The notes below the pieces were generated by a model that searched no databases, was not told where the DNA came from, and worked only from the letters and a program-made list of their open reading frames with translations. From Oscillospiraceae bacterium (lineage in GTDB: Bacteria > Bacillota > Clostridia > Oscillospirales > Oscillospiraceae): DNA of 64,000 bases. The position numbers and the translations under genes were made by a program. This document shows, in pieces, positions 51,197-58,535 of the stretch. Location: assembly GCA_017501355.1 (NCBI GenBank), contig JAFVXA010000034.1, positions 1 to 64,000 on the forward strand, written 5' to 3'. Each line of letters opens with the position of its first letter. Position 1 is the stretch's first letter.

Positions 51197-52558
51197 TTAT
51201 TCTTCTGCAGTTTGCAGCAGTGCCGCCGCGTCGGGCAGCAGCTTTGCCACGATGCCGCCTGCAACAGCGCTGCCGCTGCCGCCGTTTTCCACAATGACGG
51301 AAAAGGCAAGGGGGCAATTCTCATCATCCACGAAGCCCACGAACCACGAATGAGGACGCTTTCCCTCGCCCACCTCCGCTGTGCCGGACTTGGCACAGAC
51401 ATTCAGCTGCCCGAACTTCTCTGCGCCGTACTCCACCACCACAGTGTTGCGCATGAGCGCCTTGAGCTTCTCGCAGGTCTCCGCTTTCCACAGTCGTTCA
51501 CTGTCCGAGCGCCCGCTTGCCACCGTGCGTCCGCTCTCCACCGTTTCTTTCAGCAGCAGCTGGGGCGTTACGCCTACGCCGTCGTTCGCAATGGCACCCA
51601 TGAGCCGCAGCATGGCGGCAGGGTTCACCATGGTCTGATACTGACCCACGCCCGACCAGCCAAGATCTCCCTCGTTCTCCGCGACGGTATAGCTGCCCGC
51701 GGCGGTCTTGATGCCGCTGACGTCCATACGTTCCTGCAGTCCCGCGCTCTCGGCATATTTCTGCAGGGTCTCGCCGCCGAGCTCCACCGCAAGCTGCGCA
51801 TAGACACAGTTGCAGGACTTTGCAAGCGCGCGGGCAAAATCCATCTCGCCGTGGGCTTTCGGGCAGGTAATGGTATGCTCGCCCAGCTCCAGACTGCCGC
51901 TACAGCTGAAGCTGCGGCTCTCGATATCGGGGATCTGCTCCAGCGCTGCGGCGGTGGTCACGATCTTGAATACCGAACCGGGGGCATAGAGACCCACAAA
52001 GACACGGTTGAGATACACGCCCTCGTACTTACTGTTGCCCTCAATTTCTTTCGGAGGCTTTTCGGGGTCAAAGGTAGGGGTGGAAACGGAGCAGAGCAGC
52101 TCCCCCGTCTTGTAGTTGTAGATCGCCACCGCGCCCTTTCTGCCGTCCAGCGCCTGATAGGCGGCGGCGTTGAGGGACGCTTCCACCGTCAGGAAAATAT
52201 CGTGCCCACCCATGGCTGTACCCATAATGGGGTTGAAGCCCACAAGGCGGTCTGCCATCAGCTTCGTAGCAGAGGCGGAGATGTTGCCGGCGCGGTCACC
52301 GATGAGATGGAGCGTTGCCTTGCGGACAGCGCCGCTGTCGGCATAACTGCCGCCGACCGCATCAAACAGCACATCGCCGTCACGGTCATAGATCGTTCCC
52401 CGGCGCAGCTTGCCGTCTTCATAGACACCGCTGTTGACTCTGGATGCCGCCCAGTCGCTGCCGTCGCCGAGATAGCGGGCGCAGAACAGCGCCGTACCGC
52501 CTGCGAGCAGCGCAATAAAGCACAGCACCATGATGGCGCGATAGCCCAGCTGTTTCAT
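51197..52558 (-). CDS. Class B penicillin-binding protein (PbpA/FtsI-like transpeptidase)
   Basis: A 453-residue D,D-transpeptidase: an N-terminal membrane anchor (about 8-28), a short dimerisation/pedestal region and a transpeptidase domain with S-x-x-K in APGSVFKI, S-x-N in KSCNCVY and K-S-G in AKSGTAE. It crosslinks peptidoglycan outside the membrane. It is shorter than typical PBP2/PBP3 and resembles the PbpA group of Actinobacteria and Clostridia. The gene lies 24 bases after the FHA-FtsW gene, the expected glycosyltransferase partner. GGAGGAG precedes the ATG. Confidence 0.93.
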   Translation of the reverse strand: MKQLGYRAIMVLCFIALLAGGTALFCARYLGDGSDWAASRVNSGVYEDGKLRRGTIYDRDGDVLFDAVGGSYADSGAVRKATLHLIGDRAGNISASATKLMADRLVGFNPIMGTAMGGHDIFLTVEASLNAAAYQALDGRKGAVAIYNYKTGELLCSVSTPTFDPEKPPKEIEGNSKYEGVYLNRVFVGLYAPGSVFKIVTTAAALEQIPDIESRSFSCSGSLELGEHTITCPKAHGEMDFARALAKSCNCVYAQLAVELGGETLQKYAESAGLQERMDVSGIKTAAGSYTVAENEGDLGWSGVGQYQTMVNPAAMLRLMGAIANDGVGVTPQLLLKETVESGRTVASGRSDSERLWKAETCEKLKALMRNTVVVEYGAEKFGQLNVCAKSGTAEVGEGKRPHSWFVGFVDDENCPLAFSVIVENGGSGSAVAGGIVAKLLPDAAALLQTAEE

Positions 52559-52582
52559 GCCGTCTCCTCCTTTCCCGCTCCG

Positions 52583-54532
52583 TTATTCTTCCTCATCATC
52601 CTCCGCTTCCCACTCCCACGTGGGCTCGCGGTCAAAGCTTCTTTCGCTCGTTCTCCCGTTCTCCGACGCGCCCCAGTCGATGGTAAACTCGTCGATGCGC
52701 TGCTGCTGTTGCGCGCTGCGGCGTTCTTCCTCTTCCTTGAACTTTCCCTTGCGGAAGCTGGGCCGCTTGAGGACGAAGCTTGCATTCTTGCGGGTGTCCG
52801 CCGCCTTGAGGAAGGCGAGCAGCGCCCAGCAGGACATCATACTGCTGCCGCCCATGGAGACAAAGGGCAACGTCACGCCTGTGAGAGGGAGCAGATCCGT
52901 CGCGCCGAAAATGTTCAGGCAGGACTGGAAGGTGAGCATGGTGGCTGTGGCGCAGGCGGCAATGACATAAAAGCTGGAACGGGCATTTTTGATGGCATAG
53001 ACTGCAAAAAATACCATGGCAAGAATGGCGGTCACGGCGGCAAGCGCCATGAGCAGACCAAACTCCTCCGACACCACACCGAACACAAGGTCAGTGTTTG
53101 CCGCGCCCACATATTTCAGCCACGCATCATCGGGTCCCTTGCCGAACAAGCCGCCGTCAGCAATGGCAGCCATGGTGCGGCTCTGCTGATAGCCCCCCGC
53201 GTCCGTGTGCTCCCACACGTGTCGCCAAACGGCGAAGCGGCGGGCGATATAGGGTTTGAACTTCAGGATCACCCAACCGCCCACGCCTGCTGCCGCTGTC
53301 AGCAGCACAACAGAGGGCAGATCGCCGCTGCGGAGGAAGGCGATGGTGAGAAAGGCGATGAAGAAGATCAACGCCGTACCGAAGTCACTCATCAGCGCAA
53401 GACAACCCACACAGAAGCAGGAAAATGCCGCGGTGAAAATGAGATTTCGTTTGGAAAACAGACGGTCAAGGGTCGCCGCCCCCGCAAAGACGAAGGCGAC
53501 CTTCACCAGCTCCGAGGGCTGGAAGCTGAAGGGACCCACGGAGATCCAGTTCTTGGCGCCGAAGAGCTTTTGACCGAAGAGCACATTGAACGTCAGCAGG
53601 GCGCAGGCAGCAGCAGCCAAGGGCCAGCGGCACTGCACTGCCACTTTGAGACTCCGCATGGCGACACTCAGCAGTAAAAACAGCACCAGACCGATGCCAA
53701 GGGCGATAGACTGCGTGAGGAGACTGCTCGGGGCATAAGCCGAGATCACCGAAAAGCCCACCGTGCAGAGGAAAAACGCCAGTGTCTCCAGTTCAAACGC
53801 CGCGCGGTGGAACAGGCGGTAGACAAAATACAGCCCCCACATGACCGCAGACAGCAGCGTAAAGGCAGGCAGGATCTTGACGAGACGCTCCGCCTCCGTC
53901 ACGATGATAAAGTGCAGCAGGGTCAGGGCTTGCAGCACCGTCAGAAGCCACAGCGTTTTTCGCTGGCTCACGCCGCCGCCGGGGCGCACACGGCGCTTCT
54001 CCTGCTCCTGAATCTCCTGCGCCGAGGCAGGAAAGAAGAACATTTCAATGCCGTTGAAGCTCAGCGTGTCACCGAAGAGGATCTCCGTCGGCTCATGGAT
54101 GCGCTCACCGTTGACATTGGTGCGGCTGCTCTCGGAAATGGGATAGAGCAGCCAGTGCCCCTTGTCATCCCGCTGCAGCGTCGCATGGCTGCGGGAGACG
54201 CAGGAGAAGTTCAGCCGGATATCCGCATAGCGGGCACGCCCGATGATATTCTCCCAGTGGTGCAGCTCATAGCGCGCACCATTGACAAGAGTCATCACGC
54301 CCCAGAGTTCCTGATCCTTGCCATCGGAGTAGAGGGAGCGGATGCAGCGCAGCACAATGCACCACGCCAGGGCGATCATCGCCACGCGCAGCAGCAGGCA
54401 CACCACGCCCTCAGCCGAGACGGCAAAGACCTGGATCTGCTCGCCAACACCTGCGAACCAATCCGTTCCGCCACCGAGCTGCGCTGCGATGGATTCTTTT
54501 ATGGAATTAAACACTTGCTGCAGCAGCTCCAT
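52583..54532 (-). CDS. FHA domain-FtsW/RodA fusion
   Basis: About 649 residues: an N-terminal helix pair (about 40-62), an FHA phosphothreonine-binding domain (about 78-168; G98-R99, S115-x-H116 shifted as VSRSHA, and N139-V-N141-G142), a SEDS glycosyltransferase domain (about 195-600; NWISVGPFSFQPSELVKVAF, GVTLPFVSMGGSSMM) and an acidic C-terminal tail. SEDS proteins polymerise peptidoglycan glycans with a class B PBP, here the next gene. The FHA part suggests control by a Ser/Thr kinase. ATG 54532 follows AAAGGTG. Confidence 0.93.
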   Translation of the reverse strand: MELLQQVFNSIKESIAAQLGGGTDWFAGVGEQIQVFAVSAEGVVCLLLRVAMIALAWCIVLRCIRSLYSDGKDQELWGVMTLVNGARYELHHWENIIGRARYADIRLNFSCVSRSHATLQRDDKGHWLLYPISESSRTNVNGERIHEPTEILFGDTLSFNGIEMFFFPASAQEIQEQEKRRVRPGGGVSQRKTLWLLTVLQALTLLHFIIVTEAERLVKILPAFTLLSAVMWGLYFVYRLFHRAAFELETLAFFLCTVGFSVISAYAPSSLLTQSIALGIGLVLFLLLSVAMRSLKVAVQCRWPLAAAACALLTFNVLFGQKLFGAKNWISVGPFSFQPSELVKVAFVFAGAATLDRLFSKRNLIFTAAFSCFCVGCLALMSDFGTALIFFIAFLTIAFLRSGDLPSVVLLTAAAGVGGWVILKFKPYIARRFAVWRHVWEHTDAGGYQQSRTMAAIADGGLFGKGPDDAWLKYVGAANTDLVFGVVSEEFGLLMALAAVTAILAMVFFAVYAIKNARSSFYVIAACATATMLTFQSCLNIFGATDLLPLTGVTLPFVSMGGSSMMSCWALLAFLKAADTRKNASFVLKRPSFRKGKFKEEEERRSAQQQQRIDEFTIDWGASENGRTSERSFDREPTWEWEAEDDEEE

Positions 54533-54577
54533 GGCGCACCTTTCCGGGGAACACTCCCCCATGTTAATCGTAATAAT

Positions 54578-54606
54578 AGTATATCACAGTCTGCCCCATT
54601 GCACAA
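54578..54606 (-). promoter_or_regulatory. Promoter of the FHA-FtsW/PBP operon
   Basis: On the minus strand TTGTGC (54606-54601), a 17-base spacer and TATACT (54583-54578). Confidence 0.65.
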
Positions 54607-54776
54607 GTTTTCCCCCCCTCGCCGCTTTCATGTCTTCCCAAAACGGCTGACTGTTCGTAACCGCCTCCGCACCAGATGGATCTCAAACGGAACGGTCCAA
54701 AACAAATCTCAACTCCGACTGTACTGCACGCATTGACAATCCCCCAAAAATTTTTGAATAATTTTCAAAAACGGTA

Positions 54777-54805
54777 TTGACAAATCAAGGAACATCGGCT
54801 ATACT
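54777..54805 (+). promoter_or_regulatory. Promoter of tRNA-Gly
   Basis: TTGACA (54777-54782), a 17-base spacer and TATACT (54800-54805), close to consensus and 12 bases before the tRNA. Confidence 0.85.
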
Positions 54806-54817
54806 CAATATTGTTCT

Positions 54818-54893
54818 GCGGGCGTAGCTCATCTGGTAGAGCGCCACCTTGCCAAGGTGGAGGTAGCGAGTTCGAGCCTCGTCGCCCGCTCCA
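54818..54893 (+). tRNA. tRNA-Gly (GCC)
   Basis: A 76-base cloverleaf with acceptor GCGGGCG/CGCCCGC, discriminator T, encoded CCA, D-arm with GTAGAGC, anticodon stem-loop CCACC-TTGCCAA-GGTGG giving anticodon GCC, and TTCGAGC T-arm. Followed by a terminator. Confidence 0.97.
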
Positions 54894-54894
54894 T

Positions 54895-54934
54895 AAACGA
54901 TCAAGTCGAAAGACTTGGTCGTTTTTCTTTTTTG
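54895..54934 (+). terminator. Intrinsic terminator of tRNA-Gly
   Basis: AAACGATCAAGTC-GAAA-GACTTGGTCGTTT followed by TTCTTTTTT (one G-T pair). Confidence 0.85.
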
Positions 54935-55209
54935 TTCCACGCAAAGTCCTGCAGTACCCACTGCAGCAGCGGCAGCGGAAAGAGGAGCAGGTCAAATCGA
55001 CGAGCAGCTGCACTTGCACGAGCACAGTAGTTGGTCTGCCGGTCAAGCTACCGATGCGCACGGCGGCGTTTTCTTTTTCTTTTCCACCGCCAGCGGCGCA
55101 TTTTCTTTTTCTTTGACAAGCCAAAGAAAAAGAAAATGGGGGGCTGAAACAGACTGCACCCGCAAGGGTGCGACTTCTTCTACGGGATGAAAAATTTTTC
55201 GATACACAA
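54935..55209. repeat. Gene-free interval with C/T-rich repeats and a 17-bp hairpin
   Basis: No gene is visible. A GCGGCGTTTTCTTTTTCTTT-like word occurs twice (near 55057-55081 and 55093-55114). The second copy forms a perfect inverted repeat: CATTTTCTTTTTCTTTG (55099-55115) and CAAAGAAAAAGAAAATG (55122-55138), loop ACAAGC. A further small stem, GCACCC-GCAA-GGGTGC, lies near 55157-55172. It looks like an intergenic repeat element. Confidence 0.6.
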
Positions 55210-55246
55210 CGAAAAACCCTGACAGGCATTGTGCCGGTCAGGGTTC
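55210..55246 (-). terminator. Intrinsic terminator of the TraX gene
   Basis: On the minus strand AACCCTGACC and GGTCAGGGTT-type arms form a stem followed by TTTTTC. Confidence 0.8.
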
Positions 55247-55251
55247 AATTG

Positions 55252-55980
55252 TTACAGGATGAATTTCAGCAATCCCAATATCAGCAGATGGGCAGGATAG
55301 AACGCATAGCAGAAATACTGGAAGGGCTTGCTCTTGTAGCCCTGTCGTCCGCGATAGAGCCAGATGGGTATGAGCGCCAGCAGGGCGAAGCTCTGGCGGT
55401 GCAGGAAGAAGGACTCGCCGAACAGGGTCAACTCATAGCCGAAGCCGCCTAGCACCTCCGTGTTGATATACCAGAGAAAGACAAGCTGCGCCGCCCGCTG
55501 CCACCAGGCATTGCCGCGGAAGAAGTAGAACACCAGCACCGTGAGAATGCCTGCGTGATAGAAATCCACAAAGGTCAAAAGTCCTGCGGCGCAAGCGATC
55601 ACAATGCTTGCCACGCACACGGCGATCTGCTTCCAGAGCACGCCTTTTGCCTTCGTCCGCTCGTTCCAGTGGATGAGGGCAATGGAAATGAGAAAGCTCC
55701 AGAGCACGTTCTGATGAATGGGATAGATCCAGCGGCTGCCGAGGGCAAGGTTGAAGGGCAGCTCGGAAATGATGGCAAAAAGAAGCAGACGCTTCACATA
55801 TTTTTTGAGATCCTTTGTGTGGAAATAGCCCTCCACCAGCATAAAAGCAAAGATAGGAAAGGCGATGCGTCCGATGCAGGTCAGCCAGTCGTTTCCCGGC
55901 ACAATGGTGCCCCAGAGATGGTCGCACAGCATAAACGCCATTGCCATGATGTGGAGCATGGCGGATGTGGTTTCGAACAT
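55252..55980 (-). CDS. TraX family membrane protein
   Basis: A 242-residue membrane protein with about eight helices of the TraX/acyltransferase 3-like family (LHIMAMAFMLCDHLWG, IGRIAFPIFAFMLVEGYFHT, HQNVLWSFLISI, YAFYPAHLLILGLL). F-plasmid TraX acetylates pilin, but chromosomal clostridial members have no known substrate and are not tied to conjugation; no transfer genes lie nearby. ATG 55980 follows GGGAGG by six bases. It has its own promoter. Confidence 0.88.
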   Translation of the reverse strand: MFETTSAMLHIMAMAFMLCDHLWGTIVPGNDWLTCIGRIAFPIFAFMLVEGYFHTKDLKKYVKRLLLFAIISELPFNLALGSRWIYPIHQNVLWSFLISIALIHWNERTKAKGVLWKQIAVCVASIVIACAAGLLTFVDFYHAGILTVLVFYFFRGNAWWQRAAQLVFLWYINTEVLGGFGYELTLFGESFFLHRQSFALLALIPIWLYRGRQGYKSKPFQYFCYAFYPAHLLILGLLKFIL

Positions 55981-56009
55981 GGAGCACCTCCCCAAAATGA
56001 TAATGCTTG

Positions 56010-56038
56010 ATTATACCATGTCCCTTTGACGGCGACAA
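56010..56038 (-). promoter_or_regulatory. Promoter of the TraX gene
   Basis: On the minus strand TTGTCG (56038-56033), a 17-base spacer and TATAAT (56015-56010). Confidence 0.65.
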
Positions 56039-56060
56039 GAGCGAAAAGGTGACAGTGATA

Positions 56061-56089
56061 TTGTTCCGCTGTCCTTCCTATGCTATAAT
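56061..56089 (+). promoter_or_regulatory. Sigma-A promoter leading into a gene remnant
   Basis: TTGTTC (56061-56066), a 17-base spacer and TATAAT (56084-56089). The next sequence is a reading frame without a start codon or RBS, so the promoter looks orphaned. Confidence 0.5.
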
Positions 56090-56098
56090 CACTTCCAA

Positions 56099-56194
56099 CC
56101 AATTCTTGCCGCAGGCTTTGAGGAAGTGCGGTGGCTGTTCCCCGAGGAAACGGACTTCCATCAGCCCATCGTTATCGCAAAGAAATGGATCTGA
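56099..56194 (+). pseudogene. 3' remnant of a methyltransferase-like gene
   Basis: An open frame of 31 codons ends at TGA 56194 and reads AGFEEVRWLFPEETDFHQPI... then VIAKKWI. This looks like the last strand-helix-strand of a class I SAM-dependent methyltransferase (AGF-x-EV...P-E-x-T...QPIVIAKK). No start codon or RBS precedes it, and a promoter sits 10 bases upstream, as if the rest of the gene had been deleted. The match is by eye over a short stretch, so confidence is low. Confidence 0.4.
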
Positions 56195-56205
56195 CGCAAA
56201 AGAGA

Positions 56206-56240
56206 AACGCCATGCTGTACGTTTGATACAGCATGGCGTT
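56206..56240 (-). terminator. Intrinsic terminator of the YitT-family gene
   Basis: AAACGCCATGCTGTA pairs with TACAGCATGGCGTTT; on the minus strand it is followed by CTCTTTT. Confidence 0.82.
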
Positions 56241-56243
56241 TGT

Positions 56244-57125
56244 TCAGTTCAGTTTTCTCAGGTAGTTGCCGTAGATCTGCACACCCTCCTGCACGGTGAT
56301 GAAGGCGTGGGGGTCCACTTCGTAGACAGTCTGGCGCAGAGCGTCCAGCTCAAACTTGGAGGTGCAAATGCAAAACACATGGAGCGGGTCGCCCGTGTAA
56401 GCACCCTTGCCATCCCAGCAGGTACAGCCGCGCCCCAGCTTCTCCGTGAGGCGATGAGGCACCTCGGGGTCGCTTGCCTTGGTGAAAATCAGCACCTGCA
56501 AATTGATGTTCTGCTGATGGAAACGATCCACCACAAGGCAGAAAGCTGCGGTATAGATGATGGAGTAGATCACGGTCTCCAGCGAGAACAGGAAGAAGCA
56601 GCTGAGATACAGCAGCACATTTGCCACCATGCCGAAGCGTCCCACGGTGATCCAGCGCACCTTCTTGGAGATGGCAAGCCCCACAATGTCGATACCGCCG
56701 AGAGAGCCGCCGCAGGTCAGCGTGAAGCCAAAGCCCGCGCCGCAGATCAGCGCACCGAGAAGGGTGCAGGTAATGGCATCATCCAGCAGGGGTTCGGCGG
56801 GGATGGGGATGATCATGGACACACCCGAATAGACCGAGAGATACAAGATCGTGCAGACCACAAAATGCTTGCCAAGGGTCTTGAATGCCAGATAGAAAAT
56901 GGGGATATTCAGCACATAGTAAATGATGTTGGCGATATCCACCTGAAAGGTCATGCCAAGCGCGTTTTCCACCAGTGTGCGTGCCACCTGGGCATAACCC
57001 AGCAGACCCGCGGTATAGAGATCCAGCGGAACGATCAGCGTGTTCATGCCAAAGGCGAAGATCACCGCGCCGATACAGCCGGTCAACATCCGATAGCCGG
57101 AACGATGGAATGAATTGTGCAGCAA
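56244..57125 (-). CDS. YitT family membrane protein
   Basis: A 293-residue protein with five N-terminal membrane helices (DUF161 repeats, about 10-205: IVPLDLYTAGLLGYAQV and TCGGSLGGIDIVGLAISKK) and a C-terminal cytosolic DUF2179 domain (about 210-290). YitT proteins are widespread in Bacillota with no proven transport substrate. The likely start is TTG 57125, six bases after GGGAGGG. The gene has a near-consensus promoter. Confidence 0.9.
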   Translation of the reverse strand: MLHNSFHRSGYRMLTGCIGAVIFAFGMNTLIVPLDLYTAGLLGYAQVARTLVENALGMTFQVDIANIIYYVLNIPIFYLAFKTLGKHFVVCTILYLSVYSGVSMIIPIPAEPLLDDAITCTLLGALICGAGFGFTLTCGGSLGGIDIVGLAISKKVRWITVGRFGMVANVLLYLSCFFLFSLETVIYSIIYTAAFCLVVDRFHQQNINLQVLIFTKASDPEVPHRLTEKLGRGCTCWDGKGAYTGDPLHVFCICTSKFELDALRQTVYEVDPHAFITVQEGVQIYGNYLRKLN

Positions 57126-57173
57126 GTGAATCCCTCCCCAAAGGAAAAATCTTTCATGCCATAGGCAATCTCT

Positions 57174-57201
57174 ATTATAGGATGCCTTTCGACAAAGTCA
57201 A
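57174..57201 (-). promoter_or_regulatory. Promoter of the YitT-family gene
   Basis: On the minus strand TTGACT (57201-57196), a 16-base spacer and TATAAT (57179-57174). It abuts the 3' end of the next upstream gene. Confidence 0.7.
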
Positions 57202-57210
57202 GCAGGGCAG

Positions 57211-57504
57211 TCAAAAACCATACCGCAGACAGCGCCTCAACCGATCTTCCGCCCGGGCGATGGTGCGGGAAACGGTAGAGGGCGCAACCCCCTGTTCTCG
57301 GGCGATCTGCCGCATGGTTTTCCCCTCTCCAAAGTGGAGCTCCAGCAGTTCTGCCTGCCTCGGTGTCAGTTCGCGGATGCGGGCACGGTAAAGATTGCGC
57401 TGCATACGATCTATGGTCTCATCATTGTCCATTTGCCGAACCTGCACCCGAACGATCATCTCATTATAGATCTTATCAAGACTGTTACAGGGTGTATTTG
57501 TCAT
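57211..57504 (-). CDS. Sigma-70 region 4-like helix-turn-helix protein
   Basis: A 97-residue protein whose second half is a sigma region 4/LuxR-like helix-turn-helix (ELTPRQAELLELHFGEGKTM then RQIAREQGVAPSTVSRTIAR, about 45-90). Region 2 is absent, so it is not a complete sigma factor; similar small proteins occur in phages and mobile elements as transcription regulators. It overlaps the preceding coiled-coil gene by 20 bases and ends the three-gene operon. AAGGAG lies 11 bases before the ATG. Confidence 0.8.
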   Translation of the reverse strand: MTNTPCNSLDKIYNEMIVRVQVRQMDNDETIDRMQRNLYRARIRELTPRQAELLELHFGEGKTMRQIAREQGVAPSTVSRTIARAEDRLRRCLRYGF

Positions 57505-57718
57505 TCTTGTGATAGCTCCTTTCGTAGTAGTGGCGCGAAAGCGCGGTCAGTTCCCGCATTTCCCGCAGCAGGGGCTCCAACGCCGCCATGCGCTGATGAA
57601 GAAGGCGGCGCTCACGGGAATCGGTGGTACACCGCTCTGCCTGCTGCAGCTCCCGTATTCGCCGGCGCAGCAGATCAGCGCTTTGCTCGTATGTAAAGGA
57701 CAGTTCATAGAGGGTCAT
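57485..57718 (-). CDS. Small coiled-coil protein of unknown function
   Basis: A 77-residue, Arg/Glu/Leu-rich, probably all-helical protein (heptad-like SADLLRRRIRELQQAERC and RMAALEPLLREMRELTAL) ending in a Tyr-rich tail (HYYERSY). The ATG follows AAGGAG by ten bases; the preceding gene stops 6 bases upstream. It sits between a zinc-ribbon gene and a sigma-4-like gene in one tight operon. I do not recognise a family with known function. Confidence 0.65.
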   Translation of the reverse strand: MTLYELSFTYEQSADLLRRRIRELQQAERCTTDSRERRLLHQRMAALEPLLREMRELTALSRHYYERSYHKNDKYTL

Positions 57719-57723
57719 GTCGA

Positions 57724-57873
57724 TCAGTCTCCTTCCTCGCAGAGTGAATGGTAGGGAGCCAGCTCCCGTTCTGCGAAGGCGGGAAAACAGGCGCGGCAGA
57801 CCACATATCCATTGAGCTGCCAGGAATCATCCCCGGGATACAGGGGACTGTCACAGAAGGAACAGCAGTGCAC
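57724..57873 (-). CDS. 49-residue zinc-ribbon protein
   Basis: A small protein with a clear zinc-ribbon pattern: CCSFCDSPLYPGD then VVCRACFPAFAE (Cys pairs about 30 residues apart). The GTG at 57873 is chosen because AGGAGG lies 8 bases upstream; a longer frame from TTG 57957 has no RBS and would overlap the tRNA promoter on the other strand. First gene of the three-gene leftward mini-operon. Function unknown. Confidence 0.65.
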   Translation of the reverse strand: MHCCSFCDSPLYPGDDSWQLNGYVVCRACFPAFAERELAPYHSLCEEGD

Positions 57874-57950
57874 AGGCTTGTCCTCCTGCGGGGTAAAAAG
57901 AGAGTCAAAATAATGCGTAAAAAAACCTCCAAAAAATCTCGAAAAAAGTG

Positions 57951-57979
57951 TTGACAAAAGCGGGTAATGCTGATATACT
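57951..57979 (+). promoter_or_regulatory. Promoter of the tRNA-Thr/tRNA-Tyr operon
   Basis: TTGACA (57951-57956), a 17-base spacer and TATACT (57974-57979); the same boxes as the tRNA-Gly promoter. Confidence 0.88.
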
Positions 57980-58007
57980 TAATTCTGCTGTGGATGACGC
58001 GGGACAC

Positions 58008-58083
58008 GCTGGTGTAGCTCAGTTGGTAGAGCAGCTGATTTGTAATCAGCAGGTCGGGGGTTCGAGTCCGTCCACCAGCTCCA
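58008..58083 (+). tRNA. tRNA-Thr (TGT)
   Basis: A 76-base cloverleaf with acceptor GCTGGTG/CACCAGC, discriminator T, encoded CCA, anticodon stem-loop CTGAT-TTGTAAT-type loop giving anticodon TGT, and TTCGAGT T-arm. Confidence 0.96.
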
Positions 58084-58092
58084 ATTAAACAT

Positions 58093-58177
58093 GGGGGAAT
58101 TCCCGAGTGGCCAAAGGGGACAGACTGTAAATCTGCTGGCTATGCCTTCGGTGGTTCGAATCCACCTTCCCCCACCA
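58093..58177 (+). tRNA. tRNA-Tyr (GTA)
   Basis: An 85-base class II tRNA with acceptor GGGGGAA/TTCCCCC, discriminator A, encoded CCA, anticodon stem-loop CAGA-CTGTAAA-TCTG giving anticodon GTA, a long variable arm and TTCGAAT T-arm. It lies 9 bases after tRNA-Thr. Confidence 0.97.
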
Positions 58178-58413
58178 ACGACCGTCCGAAAGGGCGGTCG
58201 TTTTGTTTTTTGATGACGGTGGATGAGAACCACCGAAACAAATATAATCAGAAGTTAGACGCCCGCCCGCAGGCGGGTGTGCAGAACGCAACCGCGCGCA
58301 GCGCGGCACTTGGCGTTCTGAAATCCACCTTCCCCCACCAACAACCGTCCTTTTGGGCGGTTGTTTTTGTTTTGTAGCAATGGTGGATGAGAACCACCGT
58401 TATAATATAATCA
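58159..58413 (+). repeat. Tandem duplication of the tRNA-Tyr 3' end and its terminator
   Basis: Positions 58159-58250 recur at 58322-58413 (163-base offset): both begin AATCCACCTTCCCCCACCAA, continue with an ACCGTCC/GGGCGGT terminator, then GTGGATGAGAACCACCG and end in ATAATCA. The second copy is a tRNA-Tyr fragment with T-arm half, acceptor strand and CCA. Differences sit in the terminator loop and as short substitutions. The 71 bases between copies are GC-rich inverted repeats, and diverged related sequence follows copy 2. Confidence 0.8.
58177..58215 (+). terminator. Intrinsic terminator of the tRNA operon
   Basis: AACGACCGTCC-GAAA-GGGCGGTCGTT followed by TTGTTTTTT. A diverged copy occurs at about 58340-58375 (CAACCGTCC-TTTT-GGGCGGTTG). 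Confidence 0.88.
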
Positions 58414-58535
58414 AGAGTAGGCGTCCGAAAGGACGCTTATTTTTCTGCACAGCGACGGTCGGTGGCAAGCGTTGCTTGCGTGGTGCGGAAAAACTGTGGT
58501 ATCATGGAGAAAACGTTTGCAAAGGATGGATGTCC

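Noticed and set aside
55252-55980. TraX as evidence for a conjugative element
   Set aside because: Chromosomal TraX homologues are common in Firmicutes; no relaxase, T4SS or integrase genes are present nearby.
57724-57957. Longer 77-codon version of the zinc-ribbon gene starting at TTG 57957
   Set aside because: No RBS, Phe-rich N-terminus and overlap with the tRNA promoter on the other strand; GTG 57873 has AGGAGG at 8 bases.
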